A DNA stretch of 64,000 bases from Coix lacryma-jobi var. lacryma-jobi (taxonomy: Eukaryota > Streptophyta > Magnoliopsida > Poales > Poaceae): the NCBI GenBank assembly GCA_009763385.1, contig CM019823.1, positions 26,751,668 through 26,815,667 on the forward strand, given 5' to 3'. Numbering within the stretch: the stretch's first letter is position 1; every line of letters starts with the position of its first letter. Below, piece after piece: positions 24,766 through 36,240 of this stretch. The translations under genes and the position numbers were made by a program. Under the pieces are notes generated by a model. It made no database searches, was not told the DNA's origin, and worked only from the letters and a program-made list of their open reading frames with translations.

Positions 24766-25887
24766 CTCTTGCAACCGCATAGAAACTCATCCCTGCAAGT
24801 CCTTTGAATGCTCGAGTCCGTATCCACTATCGAAACACCAAAGCATAGTGCAGTCACTGTGTCACCGATACAGCACGGCCAAGCTAGCCACTTTATTTCC
24901 TAGACACCACGGCCAAGCACTGTGTCAACTACAATGGCAAGCACTGCACAATCCACCGGTTGCCCATCAAAAGTTTCTTTTATACAGTAGCTCGCTCTAG
25001 GCACCACGGTGCAGCTTTCGTCAAAACTTTTTGTAATATAATATACTTCTTTACATGTCCATGTCCTGCTTCTCTAAAAGTTGAAAATGCCATCTTGGGA
25101 TGGTGGCAAACTGAGCACTGGCCATTGGCATGGCCCCCCAGCTCCTGCTGCAGTAGGGATCTCGATCATCTCATCTTTTGCTGCTTTCCTCTTCCCACGC
25201 CTGGCAGTGGCAGCCAGACCACGGACGAGGAAAAAAAAAAAAAGGCTTTCTACTCCGATCCGCCTTGGCCCTGCGCAAACTGGCAGCGCGATAATTCTAC
25301 GCGGATCAGTCGCGCAGAGAGCAGAGGGGGTTTTGAGACTTTTGGTGGCCTTGCGCGGTGTCTCACACTCACAGGAGGTGGGTACAGGTAAAGACTTTGT
25401 TCACCAGCACCACACCCTATTCCAAAAAAACAGCTGTGGAAATCCAAAATTAGTTAAAACACGGACTCTCATGTTGAGACACAACGCAATTTTGCGTGGA
25501 AAAACTTGGTGACTATAGAATTTTACATGTTCTATCTACATGTATGCATTTTTTCCCCAATAGTAATTTTAGAACTGCATAAAGTGCATTGTGGTGTGGA
25601 TTTTTCAAATGGAGGTGTAGTTGAGCTCGAGCTTTAGCACCGCCGCACTCGACATACGGTCTTGGATTGCCCAACCTAAAGTGTCACCACTGGCATCAGC
25701 CCCGTTTGTAAGAGGAAAATCGACAAGAAAGAGACGTCCTCGTTGTGAAAAAAATGATGGCATCATGGCAGACGAGACGACCGGAGGGAGGCACTGCAGT
25801 GTTGCGGGGTACGAACGCTACCGATGCTAGTTTGCTAGTGGTCGGTTGGTGGTCCGGCGCAGCGAGCCTGGCTAGACATATTCTTAG
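24766..25887. other. intergenic, no gene recognised
   Basis: Mixed composition with short open frames in several phases and no domain. An A-run at 25230-25242 and the repeated words ACCACGGCCAAGC/CACTGTGTCA near 24850-24930 suggest small local duplications only. Confidence 0.4.
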
Positions 25888-26160
25888 GGTAGAATCACTT
25901 TTTAACTGGTCAAACGTATTTTTCAGTGATAAAAGTGATTCTTTGTTGATTCTGTAAAGTGATTCTCTAAAATAATTTAGGAGACTGAGTGCTGAAAAAG
26001 TAGCTTCACCTGATTCTGTGAAGTGATTTCCTATTCTAATTTTGAGAGTTTAGTCTAAAAAATCAAAGAAAATCTACTTTTAGTCATAGAATCACTTTAT
26101 CAAGGAATCTGAAAGCACAACTGGAGAATCAGAAACTACAACCCTCCTAAACAAGCTCTT
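25888..26160. mobile_element. MITE, family shared with 29445-29750
   Basis: The words GTCAAACG, TTTTTCAGTG, GAAGTGATT, AGTAGCTTCACCTGATTCTG and CAGAATCACTT or close variants occur in the same order as in the copy at 29445-29750. Repeated GTGATTCT/AGAATCAC words make it strongly fold-back. The ends are more degraded than in the second copy, so the borders are approximate. Confidence 0.7.
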
Positions 26161-26748
26161 AACCTAGCATCCAGAAATTCACCTCACCTACCTCTCTACC
26201 TGGTGTGTGTGGGGACTGGGGAGTGGGAGTGAGACCCAGGCAGGACCGACCATGAGGGGGCCAGGCCCGGCCTGGCCGATCTCCAAAGCAAAATTCCACA
26301 GGAAGGATCGGTGATCAACAGCTCGGTCCGCATTGATCCTATGCGCTGCGTCGAGCTGTAAAGGTGCACACGATTCCGCTCGCTTTTCGTTTTGGGAACC
26401 AAAGTGGGGCTGCGTTGCTTCCTTTTCCTTCCATTCTTCAACCTCACGGCGTGCCGATGCCGACGACACACGTACAGCGAACAAGAAATGCTGTCAACTT
26501 TGCGTGATCTCTCTAATCTAATCGAGAGAGCTCCAGCGCAACGCGATCGGCACGAATGTACAACCAAGAACCAACTAAAATAGGTGTTGATTGATTATAA
26601 ACACGGCAAGATCATCCATGCAGGCGTGCATGTTCGCCGCCGTCACAGCTCACGCACAGCACTGTTACGCTAGCTGTGTACGTCAGCTGGTGTTTTGCTT
26701 GAGGTGCGTGGCTGCACGGTGCACGCTACGTCGCTACGCTTACGGACG
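26161..26748. other. downstream region of the OVATE family gene
   Basis: No coding sequence is recognised on either strand. On the minus strand this is the 3' side of the OVATE gene and probably includes its 3' UTR. Confidence 0.4.
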
Positions 26749-27618
26749 CTAGATGAGCAGCCTGTGCTTGTCGAGGAGGAGCCAGACGTGGCGGAACGCG
26801 GCGACGACGGCGCGGTGGTGCTCGGCGGCGTTGAGCGCGAGGTAGCACGCGAGGAGCTCCTCCAGGTCCTCCGACGACCGGATGCCGTTGGCCACCACCA
26901 TCTCGGACATGCTCTCGGCCAGCTCCCGCTCCGGGTCCGACGACGTCTTCACCACCACAAGGCTCTCGTACAGCCACCGCCGCCGACGCGCGGGCACGCG
27001 CAGGGACGACGTTGGCGGCGGCGACGACGCCTCCTCCTCCTCCGCGGCCGCCTTCCCCTTCTTGATCGCGGCGCTGTCGTGGTAGTCGCCGCGCTCGCGC
27101 CTCCGCCGCCGCCGCTGCCGCTGGCTCCGGCCCCCCGCCGCCAGCGACGGCTTCACGTGGAACCCGCGCGCCCTGGTCGACGGCGTCGTGGCGGCCGACG
27201 TGGTGGCGCTGGCGCTGCTGAAGCCGCCGCCGCCGCCGCCGCTCTCCGAGGCGTCGGCGGGCGCCGGCCTCGTGATGATGCGCCGCAGCTTGAGCTCGGG
27301 CGTCCCGGGCGGCGCGTCCAGGCCGCCGAGCCGCCGGTCGCCCGCGCAGCGGTGCACCACGTCGACGCGGACGTCCAGCAGCGCCGCCGCGTCGGCGGCG
27401 CACGGGAGGTCCCGGTCCTGGCGCGCGCGGTCCGCGCTGGCGAAGTAGTAGGACGCCCTGTTGGGGGACACGGCGCACGGCGCTGGCAGCGGCGACGAGC
27501 ATCGCTGGCCCTGCGCCTCGGCGTCGGCGGCGGCGGCGGCCAGGTTTCTGCACGGGCTTTGCTCCTTGCCCTTGCTCCGCCTCCTCCGGAGCTTCTGGAA
27601 CCATTTGGGCGCCGGCAT
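26749..27618 (-). CDS. OVATE family protein (OFP), probable transcriptional repressor
   Basis: Single-exon gene, 289 residues, GC-rich. The C-terminal ~70 residues form the OVATE domain: LVVVKTSSDPERELAESMSEM, then a VANGIRSSEDLEELLACYLALN block and HHRAVVAAFRHVWLLL. The N-terminus MPAPKWFQKLRRRR is a basic segment typical of OFPs. The middle is Ala/Gly/Arg-rich low complexity with a KLRRIITRPAP stretch. OFPs act in the nucleus with homeodomain (KNOX/BELL) partners and affect organ shape and cell-wall genes; this is family knowledge. Start choice: the frame stays open 97 codons further upstream (to 27909), but MPAPKWFQKL matches the family start, so 27618 is preferred and the upstream part is read as 5' UTR. 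A long open frame on the opposite strand is a GC shadow. Paralogue number not assigned. Confidence 0.9.
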   Translation of the reverse strand: MPAPKWFQKLRRRRSKGKEQSPCRNLAAAAADAEAQGQRCSSPLPAPCAVSPNRASYYFASADRARQDRDLPCAADAAALLDVRVDVVHRCAGDRRLGGLDAPPGTPELKLRRIITRPAPADASESGGGGGGFSSASATTSAATTPSTRARGFHVKPSLAAGGRSQRQRRRRRRERGDYHDSAAIKKGKAAAEEEEASSPPPTSSLRVPARRRRWLYESLVVVKTSSDPERELAESMSEMVVANGIRSSEDLEELLACYLALNAAEHHRAVVAAFRHVWLLLDKHRLLI

Positions 27619-29444
27619 GGTGTCACCGTGGAACGAAGCTAGGCAGCAGCCAGCAGGGGACAGGGACAGGGGACAGAGACCGGCGTCGGCTGCAGCCGGC
27701 AGCCGCGCCGAGACAGGGGAGTTGGTGTGCGTGTGCGTGAGCGGCTGCGCGCCTGAGTGGAACTGGCGGAACTGCAAGCGCAGTCGCTGATCGCCTGGCT
27801 TGGCCTGGGGCGGGGGTGATGATATGTGTTGTTGGTGTTGTTGCCCTGGCTGGTAGCGGAGGCCTTGGGATTGGGCGTTGGGAGGAGCACTCGCAAAATC
27901 GCATCGCAATGATCAAGTTATACTGGAGTTGGAAAGCATGCTTTCGTGATGCGTTTCGAGACATTTCGATGATTATTGCTCGTAGAATATAATAGAAAGG
28001 AAAAAAGAAAAAGAAGTGATACGTACAGTGTACTACTACTTGGCAGAGAGAGTGGAGGGGAGTGAGTGCCCCGGCCACAGAATGCACTGTCGCAGCGTGT
28101 CTCTATTTCGGTCGGTACGCGGCGCGGCGGACAAGAAGGTCGCCAAGGTCAAATCTACGCGGTCCAGGACACAGACGCACACGCATGATTTCAACTTGTA
28201 CGCGAGCGAGCTGCTGATGCGCCCGGCCGCCCCCACTGAAGTTTGGTTTCCAGTAGTGGGCCAGGCCTGCCGGGCGGTGTGGCGCTCGTGCAGGCCCGAA
28301 ACTTGAGCCGCAGCGCCGCGAAGATGGCCGGCCGGTGCCCGGTCCCGGTGGGTGCATGCACGTCCTGGGCAAGCAGCACGGCTGCTGTGCTGACGCAGTG
28401 ACGCAGGAGCAGGAACAGCGCGCCGCGGCATCGACGATCGCGGGGGCACGGAGGCCTGCGTTGTAGTCCGTCCGACCCCATCGGCCATCGGGCATCACGC
28501 ATCGGTCTCGGTCGTGCGCGCTTACGCAGCTCGCCTAGCCATAGCCACGGGGCCGATCGATTACACCCGTCGCGGCGGTGGCATTTTTTGGCGTGGCAGC
28601 AGTGAGAAGAGAGGGCCACGGGCTCACACGGTTGATTTGAAACCGGCCGGCGGGTCCGCGGATCGAGTGTTCCTGGCACGCGGTGCCATACTGCCATGCC
28701 GCTGTTCGTAGAGTCCAAGGAGTCCCAATCACCAAGACCCAAATAAACAAGCGCTCAAACTCTGGATCCGTAAAATCCACAAATTTAGGATGAAATAATG
28801 AAGTCCATGGATATTGTCGGAAATTCAGACTGCAAGGGGTACCAGTAGGCAGTAGACCATACCGCCTATGGCCTGTTTTAGTTAACCAATACTGTATGGT
28901 CTGGCCTGGCTCGTGGGTGCAGACTTCTCGTATTTGGTTGCTTGAACTTGTTCGAAAGCCTGGGCGGCCAGGTGCAAGCGCACCCCCGCAGCGTGGCTCT
29001 TGGGAAATGGATTTGGAATCCGTTTTTTTTTTTGGCAGTCTGACTCGTGCGGGCTGCGAGCGTGCACGCTCGAGAGAGAGAGGAGATGCATGTACAAGCA
29101 CAAATCAAGGCAACCAAATAATTTCTTTCTTTATCCGGACGCTATAGATCAGAGCCACCAAACAACAATGGCTTACCTGGTCATAGCGTGGCTGTCTAGA
29201 CACGATGAAGGCTATTTGGAGAAGGAAACCAAACCGGCCCTACACCCACGAGCAGGCACGACAGAAGCGTGGACAGCTCCGAGCTGAAGCAACGTCGTCT
29301 GCACCGACGATTTGGACGTGAGATCGATCGATCATCCTGCGTGATAAGGTCGATCAAAAGCCATCATCATTTCCAGAGCGAAGAGATTCGATCGTTAGCG
29401 GCCAGGCCATCAGTCGATGCTGATCCGAAGCAATCATACAACTC
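27619..29444. other. promoter side of the OVATE gene and intergenic DNA; possible MITE at ~28868-29239
   Basis: 27619-28000 is the presumed 5' UTR and promoter of the minus-strand OVATE gene. 28000-28740 is moderately GC-rich with chance open frames. 28868-29239 begins GGCCTGTTTTAGTTAACC and ends GGAAACCAAACCGGCCC, weakly inverted copies, suggesting a degraded MITE carrying filler sequence. No gene is called. Confidence 0.4.
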
Positions 29445-29750
29445 AGGGTGCGTTTGGGAGAGCTCCACGGAGCTGATTCTCAGGGAGAATCACTCCCTGG
29501 CTGTCAAACGCATTTTTCAGTGTGAAGTGATTTTTTGCTGATTCTATGAAGTGATTCTCTGAAATGAACTAGGAGGCTGAGAGCTCAAAAAAGTAGCTTC
29601 ACCTGATTCTGTGAAGTGATTCTCTATCCTGATTTTGAGAGTTTAGGCTAAAGAATCAAAGAGAATCTATTTTCAGCCACAGAATCACTTCACCAGAGAA
29701 TCTAGGAGCACAGCTGGAAAATCAGGGAGCACAGCTCTCCCAGACAGGCC
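29445..29750. mobile_element. MITE, better-preserved copy of the 25888-26160 family
   Basis: Left end GGGTGCGTTTGGGAGAGCTC and right end GAGCTGTGCTCCC region / CCCAGACAGGCC are inverted (GGGAGAGCT near both ends). The interior repeats GTGATTCTCT and AGAATCACTT in both orientations. With the other copy it brackets the OVATE gene. Confidence 0.75.
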
Positions 29751-30053
29751 TTCATGCTCCGACACATGCTTCCTCTGCGCACGCATGCCAGTAGTGCTCC
29801 CACCTTTTTACTACCGTCTTTATAGCCCCTATCATTTGAAAATTATGCAAATGGCTGCTGATAAAACCCTCTTAAAGCGACGGTTAGATAGGACACGGAA
29901 TAATCAAGTACGAGTGTTGCTTGTTCTTAAATTGATCGTGTTGCCTGTTCTTGCTAATGCTAAAGCATACCCTATATGTTTCTGGTTTTTCATTACATTG
30001 TTTCTCGGTCCTCAATTTTGTCTAAGGCGTGTCATTCTCCTTTTAGCCCCTAA
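29751..30053. other. short intergenic stretch
   Basis: A small plus-strand open frame (29785-30099) has no recognisable domain and overlaps the next MITE. Nothing further is seen. Confidence 0.3.
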
Positions 30054-30339
30054 GAGCAACTCCAAGAGAGTTGGTAAAAATAGATGGCTAAACCTATAAT
30101 ATAGCTAGTCTCTAAAATAAAAAAACTCTATAAAAATAGAAAACTCCAACAGTCTTTCTATTATAGCAATATTAGATAGCTAGTGACGCATGCAAGCTAT
30201 ATTTACCATGCGAGATTTTAGGAATAACAAACTTGTTATTTTACAAAACAAGATAGCATAGCTATTGAAGTTCACTTTTTACTCTAAAAATCTAAATATA
30301 GCATACAAAACAAAGATAGCAAGTCTCTTGGAGATGCTC
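30054..30339. mobile_element. PIF/Harbinger-like MITE
   Basis: Left end GAGCAACTCCAAGAGAGTTGG and right end CTCTTGGAGATGCTC are inverted, flanked by TAA (30051-30053 and 30340-30342). AT-rich interior with TAGCTA/TATAGC words. Confidence 0.85.
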
Positions 30340-30536
30340 TAATCTATGTTGAAGTCTAAATGGTCATCCAAATGGGCCTGGGCCCATACTCACATGGCGA
30401 TGTGTAAGTTGAGTGTGTGTTGATATGGACCTGAATTGAGAGGCCTGGCAAGTGGGGGCCAAGATAGAACTGAATTGCTTACCATAACGGATTGAAAGGG
30501 ATCATATGCAAGATGGCATAGATATACTCCCTCCAG

Positions 30537-30785
30537 TATGGTAAAAAAAGTCGTTTAGGACAGCGATACGGTTTTCAAAACGTAACTTTCACTACTTGTT
30601 TCTTTAAAAATATTTATTGGAAAATGGTATATGTATATTTTTATGAAAGTACTTCTTAAGACAAATTCATTTATATGATTTTTACATCTCGAAACTCAAT
30701 AATTTAAAAGTTATTCATGATTTATATTTGCAATGTTTGACCCAAACTTTATCCAAAATGACTTCTTTTACCAAACCGAAGGGAG
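30537..30785. mobile_element. Stowaway-like MITE
   Basis: CTCCCTCC...GGTAAAAAAAGTC at the left and GACTTC...GAAGGGAG at the right, flanked by TA. It shares internal words (CAAAACGTAACTTT, AATTTAAAAGTTATT-like) with the copy at 33286-33527, so both belong to one family. Confidence 0.85.
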
Positions 30786-31266
30786 TATAAAATATATTAA
30801 TATTTACAAACTTTTCTATGACTCACCGCTGCCCCCCTTCCCCCACGCACAAAAAGAAATCATCTTTTTCATGGGTAGTGGGCATGAATGGTGAGCTGCC
30901 CTTTGCAGTCGTTAGTGCTCACGTATGACTGAGCTAGGCGTGGCAGTGGGCGGCGTAGTGCTGGGAGGCGGTAGTGACAATGGTTGTGGTAGGAGAGCAT
31001 AGAAAGCAAAATAAGCGGTGAGAACTCAATTGAAGATTAAGGGCTTAAACAATGTAATTTTAGAGTATGATGAGGACCAGTGTGATGCAATTCGACAAGT
31101 GTGAGAACCGAAACGACGTAATTAGTGAATAAAACCGGCAATTACACACCGAGACAAGTTTGACGGTCGGCTATACATTTTACTCAGTATTATTTATGCG
31201 TATAACCTTTTAATAATTAGATAGCGCCCATACGTATCAATTTTTTATTGTAAGAATTAAAAAATA
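30786..31266. other. intergenic, nothing recognised
   Basis: Short AT/GC-mixed sequence with no open frame of interest and no repeat ends seen. Confidence 0.3.
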
Positions 31267-31527
31267 CTCCCTCTGTCCATGAAAGAATCAATTTCTAGAG
31301 TTGTCTTAAGTCAAACATTTTAAAATTTGAGCAAAATTTTGAAAAAAACTATCAAGATTGATGGTACCAAATTCATATCATTAGATATATTATAGAATAT
31401 ATATTTTTATAATATTTCTATTTTATATCATTAATATTATTAATCTTTTTCTATAAAATTAGTCAAAGTTAAAAAAAGATTGACTAACGTGGATTTTAGG
31501 AATTGATTCTTTTATGGACAGAGGGAG
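31267..31527. mobile_element. Stowaway-like MITE
   Basis: Left end CTCCCTCTGTCCATGAAAG and right end TTTTATGGACAGAGGGAG are inverted, flanked by TA (31265-31266 and 31528-31529). AT-rich interior. Confidence 0.9.
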
Positions 31528-32319
31528 TAGATACATTATCAGACAATGATTTTAAAATTTAAATCTCTAGGCACGGTATAAAGAAAATCGGTGAGAGTAA
31601 TCGATTGCCACATCTAGTTGTCACCCATAACAATAGACAAAATAGTGTACCATCATTATATTATTGATAAACTCAGTAAGAGATAAAGTCTAGGACATCT
31701 CACATCGGACAAGGCTGACACAGTGAAACCAAATACTCGCAAGTCAAGTGTGCAAGACGCCTGTGGGCTGTCCATCGAGCCGTCGGCTCGTGCCTCGCGG
31801 CGGGCTGGCGGACCCCCGCAGCGGCCGCGCGCGTGCCAATTCGTCACGTCTCGGCCGGCCGTATGTGCCGACGCGATCCAATCCCCGGAATTCAAGCTGA
31901 GCAAAGCGCCGCGCGCTCCATCAGCGCTGCCACTGAGCGGCGGTCGTGTCAACGCAGGGCAGCAGATTCAGATTCACCCGCGCAGGCGCAGCAGTGCCGG
32001 AAAGAAAGATTTGCCTGCTCGGCCGGGGATCGCGCTGGGTCCTTGCTTTGCTTTCCTTCGCCATTCATGCCGCTGTCGCGTCTCACCGTCTAGCGGTCGG
32101 GCTGGGGTCGGGTCGGTTCGATCAGGATCAGCCGAGTGCCGGGCGAGCACGACAAAACTACTGCTAGCAGTAGCAGTAGTAGTGCAATGCAGTAGTACTC
32201 CGTATACCCGGTTTTTTTTTTTTTTTTTGTCTCCGCCGCTCTTGTCTCCGTCCGCTGGGACACACGTGCGCACCCTACGTCCTGCAGCCACACGTGCGCC
32301 GCCGGTACGTGTCTATACC
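31528..32319. other. GC-rich intergenic stretch, no gene called
   Basis: 31740-32310 is GC-rich and open in three plus-strand frames (longest 217 residues), but no frame shows a domain or a grass-gene-like codon pattern. A T-run at 32212-32228 interrupts it. Could be a promoter island without a nearby gene. Confidence 0.35.
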
Positions 32320-32633
32320 GGGACTTGTTTAGTTCTCATCCAAAACTTTTTATTATCTATCCTATTAAATATTTAGATACGTAAATATAGACTACAAAAC
32401 TAATTATATGGATTGTGATAACTTTACGATACGATTTTTTAAACCTAATTATTAGCCCATAATTTGATAGTATTGTGCTAAAGTAAATATGTGTTAATAA
32501 TAAATTAATTAGTATTAATAAATTTGTCTCACAGTTTTTTGATAAATATATAATTTGTTTTTTTATTACTCAATTTTTCATAGACTAAATTAGTGTCATA
32601 ATATTTAATGTGATGTAAAAACTAAACACGCCC
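32320..32633. mobile_element. MITE with GTTTAG ends
   Basis: Left end GGGACTTGTTTAGTTCTC and right end AAAACTAAACACGCCC are inverted. The interior is AT-rich (TTAATGTGATGTAAAAAC). Flanks do not show a clean 3-bp duplication. Assigned to the Tourist/PIF-Harbinger type by its ends only. Confidence 0.7.
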
Positions 32634-33285
32634 TAAAACGAGACAGGTGCCGGCCGACACGTACTATAAAGGTATAGGAACGTAGCATGCTGGTAGGGAC
32701 ATGTAATGCGTATCCTTTCTGAACAAATGAATTAGCGTTTTGGTTAAGATCCTGTTGACTTAAACTCATTGACCATGCTTTGATTTATTTTTCCTATAAA
32801 GTACTATTGAAACAGCTAAAATTGAATAAGTGCAAAGGAACAGGAACAGAGCCAACTGATGTTCGTGCATCAGCGAGGAGCGCCAGTAGATACAGAAGAA
32901 AGAGGTGAGTTGGCTTTATTCCTCACGTCTGGGCTCGTGGGCTGAGTTGTTAGTTCCATGACGGTGCTGGATCTGGGCCTACTCCAGGCAGACAAATCGG
33001 ATTGGTGCCGGGACCAGTGAGACCCATCCATGACTCGCTTTACCCGGGCATCGGCGTTGGCTATGCATGGCAATCCGTCGTCCACGCACCATGACCACCA
33101 CACTGGTGAGACTGGCTGACCGCCCGGCGCCCGCGCCCGGGCGCCGCTAGCTTAGCTGCCTGAGTTGCGCACGGTGTTTCCTCGCTCTAGCATTTCTTTC
33201 CTCTGGTACTTTGAGTTTACTTGCTACTAGCTTGTTCGCCCGTGGAGACACAGACGACTGCTGATTAAGTTGCGGTGCCGGTGTA
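32634..33285. other. intergenic, no gene recognised
   Basis: Mixed composition with short open frames only. Nothing recognisable. Confidence 0.3.
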
Positions 33286-33527
33286 CTCCCTCCGTATCAC
33301 AGATAGAACACGTTAAAAATAGTGACACGGTTTCTAAAACATAACTTTGACCATTTATTTTTTAAAAAATATTTGTTGTAAAGTGGTATATATATACTTT
33401 TATAAAAATACTTTTCAAGATAAATTTATTTATATGATTTTATATTTTTTAACTCAATAATTTAAAGTTATTAATGATTTATATTTTCAATGTTTGACTG
33501 CGTCTTCTATTTGTGATACGGAGGGAG
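33286..33527. mobile_element. Stowaway-like MITE
   Basis: Left end CTCCCTCCGTATCACAGATAG and right end CTATTTGTGATACGGAGGGAG are inverted and nearly perfect, flanked by TA (33284-33285 and 33528-33529). Same family as 30537-30785. Confidence 0.92.
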
Positions 33528-33865
33528 TATGTGGACTACTCTTATATGTGATGATTTGGCTTGGTAGGGATGATGCATGGCCGTGTGCAGATGCTGCAGC
33601 AATGGTATAAGGTTTATTTCCCTTGCTGTGAAGGAATACTACAGAGGTTAGGTTTCCACAGGCACTCGATCGTTCCTGGAATCATTTCTGGACAGTCATC
33701 TTTTGAATGTCACTCTACTTGACTGTAACATCAGAGGGTTTAGGCCCTGCTGGATCTATATGTTGCTAATAGCTAGCAGTAACTAAAATTTAGTAAAGTC
33801 TGATCCAAACATACAAGAGCCATCTACTACTAATAGGTGTGCTAGCCACTAGCAAAAGTTTTATA

Positions 33866-34672
33866 GAGTAAAGTCCATCACCGGTCTCTAAACTTGTGTC
33901 GTTGTGTCATCTCGGTCCCTAAACTCACAAATCGATCGTCTAGGTCCTCAAACTTGTTCGGTTGTGTCATCCCGGTCCTTAAACTTGCAAATCACTCGTT
34001 CAAGTCCTCAAACTTAGTCAGTTGTGTCATCCTGGTCCCTAAACTTTGTTTTGAGTGTCATCTAGATCTAAACATGGCAATTTTAAAACTTTATATCAAT
34101 AAATAATTCATAACTTTTTCATATAAACTTGAATGAAGACAATATTTATATCAAAGTTGTAGCCCTCGATGTGATCTACAACTTTGTAGTTGAAATTGTT
34201 TTTATTTAAAACTGCTTAGGGTCCCAAACTATAGTTTTAAAATTTTAAATTTCAAAATTTATAAACATACAACAATATTTTGGGACCCTAAACAGTTTTA
34301 AATCAATAACTTTTCAACTACAAAGTTGTAGATCACATTGAGGGCTACAATTTTGATATAAAGTTTGTCTTCATTCGAGTTTATATGAAAAAGTTATGAA
34401 TTATTTGTTGATATAAAGTTTTTAAATTGTCATGTTTAGATCTAGATGAGACTCAAAATAAAGTTTAGGGACTAGGATGACACAACTGACTAAGTTTGAG
34501 GACCTAAATGAGTGATTTGTAAGTTTATGAATCGAGATGACATAACCGAACAAGTTTAAGGACCGGGATGACACAACCGAACAAGTTTGAGGACCTAGAT
34601 GGTCGATTTGTGAGTTCAGGGACCGGGATGACACAACGACACAAGTTTAGAGACCGGTGATGGACTTTACTC
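33866..34672. mobile_element. fold-back Mutator-like element, copy A (807 bp)
   Basis: Starts GAGTAAAGTCCATCACCGG and ends with the inverse, CCGGTGATGGACTTTACTC. Each arm is built from ~60-bp units (GGTCCCTAAACT...GTTGTGTCATCC). Further inward, the arms contain GATCTACAACTTTGTAGTTG in inverted copies, so almost the whole element is one hairpin. Family: same as copy B at 50102-51063, whose 9-bp target duplication points to Mutator. Here the 9-bp flanks no longer match. Non-coding; small open frames in the arms are by-products of the repeats. Confidence 0.85.
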
Positions 34673-35980
34673 TTTTAAAAAGATAGATGTTGCTAGCAAA
34701 GTGCTAAAGAGCAAATAACTACAGTATGCTATTTTTATTAGTACTCCGTAGCATCGAAACAACATCATCATCTAGTATAATTATGGCTTGCGATGAGTCT
34801 TCTTGTGCAGCATGTGGTGAGTTCTTTCTGCTTCTTTTTCGCTATAAAAAGGTTTGATTTTGCAAAGAATATTCTTGTCTTTTTTGTCAAAAGGCGAGAG
34901 TTTTTCAACACAGCCGTCAAATGCCACGAGATTTCAAAGCGTGCGAACGGGAAAACAGAGAGACTAGAGAGAGAGAGAGTTTAACATGTTCTGTTTGCAT
35001 GGTTTTTTTTTTTTTTTTTGTGAATGTCCTGTTCGATGGACTGCGCGCAGATCGGCCAGCCCAGGGCCGACGACTTTTGCGGCTTCTGATGAGCCGCAGC
35101 CCGCAGGCTAGCTCTTGGGCTTTCAGTGCAGGCAGGTTAGCAGCAGCCCAGTTGGATGCCACGGTGATCGGCCTAGTTGGATGCCACGGTCGAATTCATG
35201 TATCATACTATCATGTGTGCATGTCCCCCAAAACAATCGTCTCGAGCTGATTATATTGTTAAGTATTTTGTTTGTTTACTACTCCTATACTATGTCCTAT
35301 AGCGTATATAGGATTAGGTTCTTCTCTCTAACACACACGTACCTACACACAAAGCCAAGACTAGATTCGGATGTAGTACCATTTTTCATTGTATTGATAA
35401 AATCGAAGTAGAGTTATAACAGTGATACAATGACGACGGCCATTTTTCATTGGGCGGTACAGCTTTAAGAGCCAGAGTGTGAGATATTGATAGGCAAATT
35501 TTGCCACAGCTTTTATACCATTACCAGAATGTACTACAAACCATAGTCTTTAATAACAACATATATAGCGGGGGCAGGCCCCTGGGAGTTTATGGATTTC
35601 TTTGAAGGCTTCATATCTAAGAAAAATAGTAGAAAGAATGTAAGCTTGGTGTCTAGGGAAAAAACATTTTTCAAGCAATTTTTAGACACCTTGATGTTGT
35701 TAGGCTGATCATTTTTACGGCTAATCTTGATTATTTCAATAGTATTCTGTGAGAGAGAATAAACTGGAGTACAGTTGATAATGAAAATGAACAGGACACG
35801 AGAAAAGAAATGACCCTAATGCTCCAAATAAAAAGAAAGGGAATTGCTATTAAGTTCTTCCAAAAGTTCAGGTGATGTGTGCGAACGGTCATAGGCTTTC
35901 TTCTTCCTTTCGTCAGCTTAGCAGCAAAGTAGTAGATCGTGTTCTCAACACATCGCTTGACAGTTCAGGCAACTGAACAC
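34673..35980. other. intergenic, no gene recognised
   Basis: Contains a T-run (35004-35020), a local repeat of AGTTGGATGCCACGGT near 35150-35190, and AT-rich DNA. No domain-bearing frame. Confidence 0.35.
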
Positions 35981-35983
35981 TAA

Positions 35984-36240
35984 GGCCTCTTTGGCCAGGC
36001 TCCAGCAGCTCCGGCTCTACCCACTGTAGCGGTACTGTAGAGGGACAGAAGAGGAGCCAAAGAAGTTAGCAAAACCAGGCTCCGCCAGCTCCGGTGAACA
36101 GGATCTGTTATCAGTGACTGAAGAAGACAGAGGAAGATGAAATCGACTCCGGTGAATAGTGTAGCTATAGTGTTTTTGTCAGTAAATAGTACTCAGCGTC
36201 AGGGGGAGCCGGAGCTGCTGAAGCCCGGCCAAAGAGGCCC
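35984..36240. mobile_element. PIF/Harbinger-like MITE with CTCCGGCTC arms
   Basis: Left end GGCCTCTTTGGCCAGGCTCC and right end GAAGCCCGGCCAAAGAGGCC are inverted, flanked by TAA (35981-35983 and 36241-36243). Inner words AGCAGCTCCGGCTC / GAGCCGGAGCTGCTG extend the inverted repeat to about 40 bp. Confidence 0.9.

Noticed and set aside
26695..27642. 315-codon plus-strand and 292-codon minus-strand frames over the OVATE gene
   Set aside because: Low-complexity Arg/Pro/Ala products in other frames of a GC-rich gene; only one minus frame contains the OVATE domain.
28103..29101. Several 130-188-codon minus-strand frames
   Set aside because: They overlap each other in different frames and lack any motif.
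31723..32376. 217-codon plus-strand frame
   Set aside because: No start context, domain or similarity recognised; three overlapping frames of similar length point to composition.
33894..34106. Repetitive 70-codon frames (CVIPVPKLAN-type repeats), also at 34422, 50130 and 50813
   Set aside because: They are translations of the 60-bp repeats in the fold-back element arms, not proteins.
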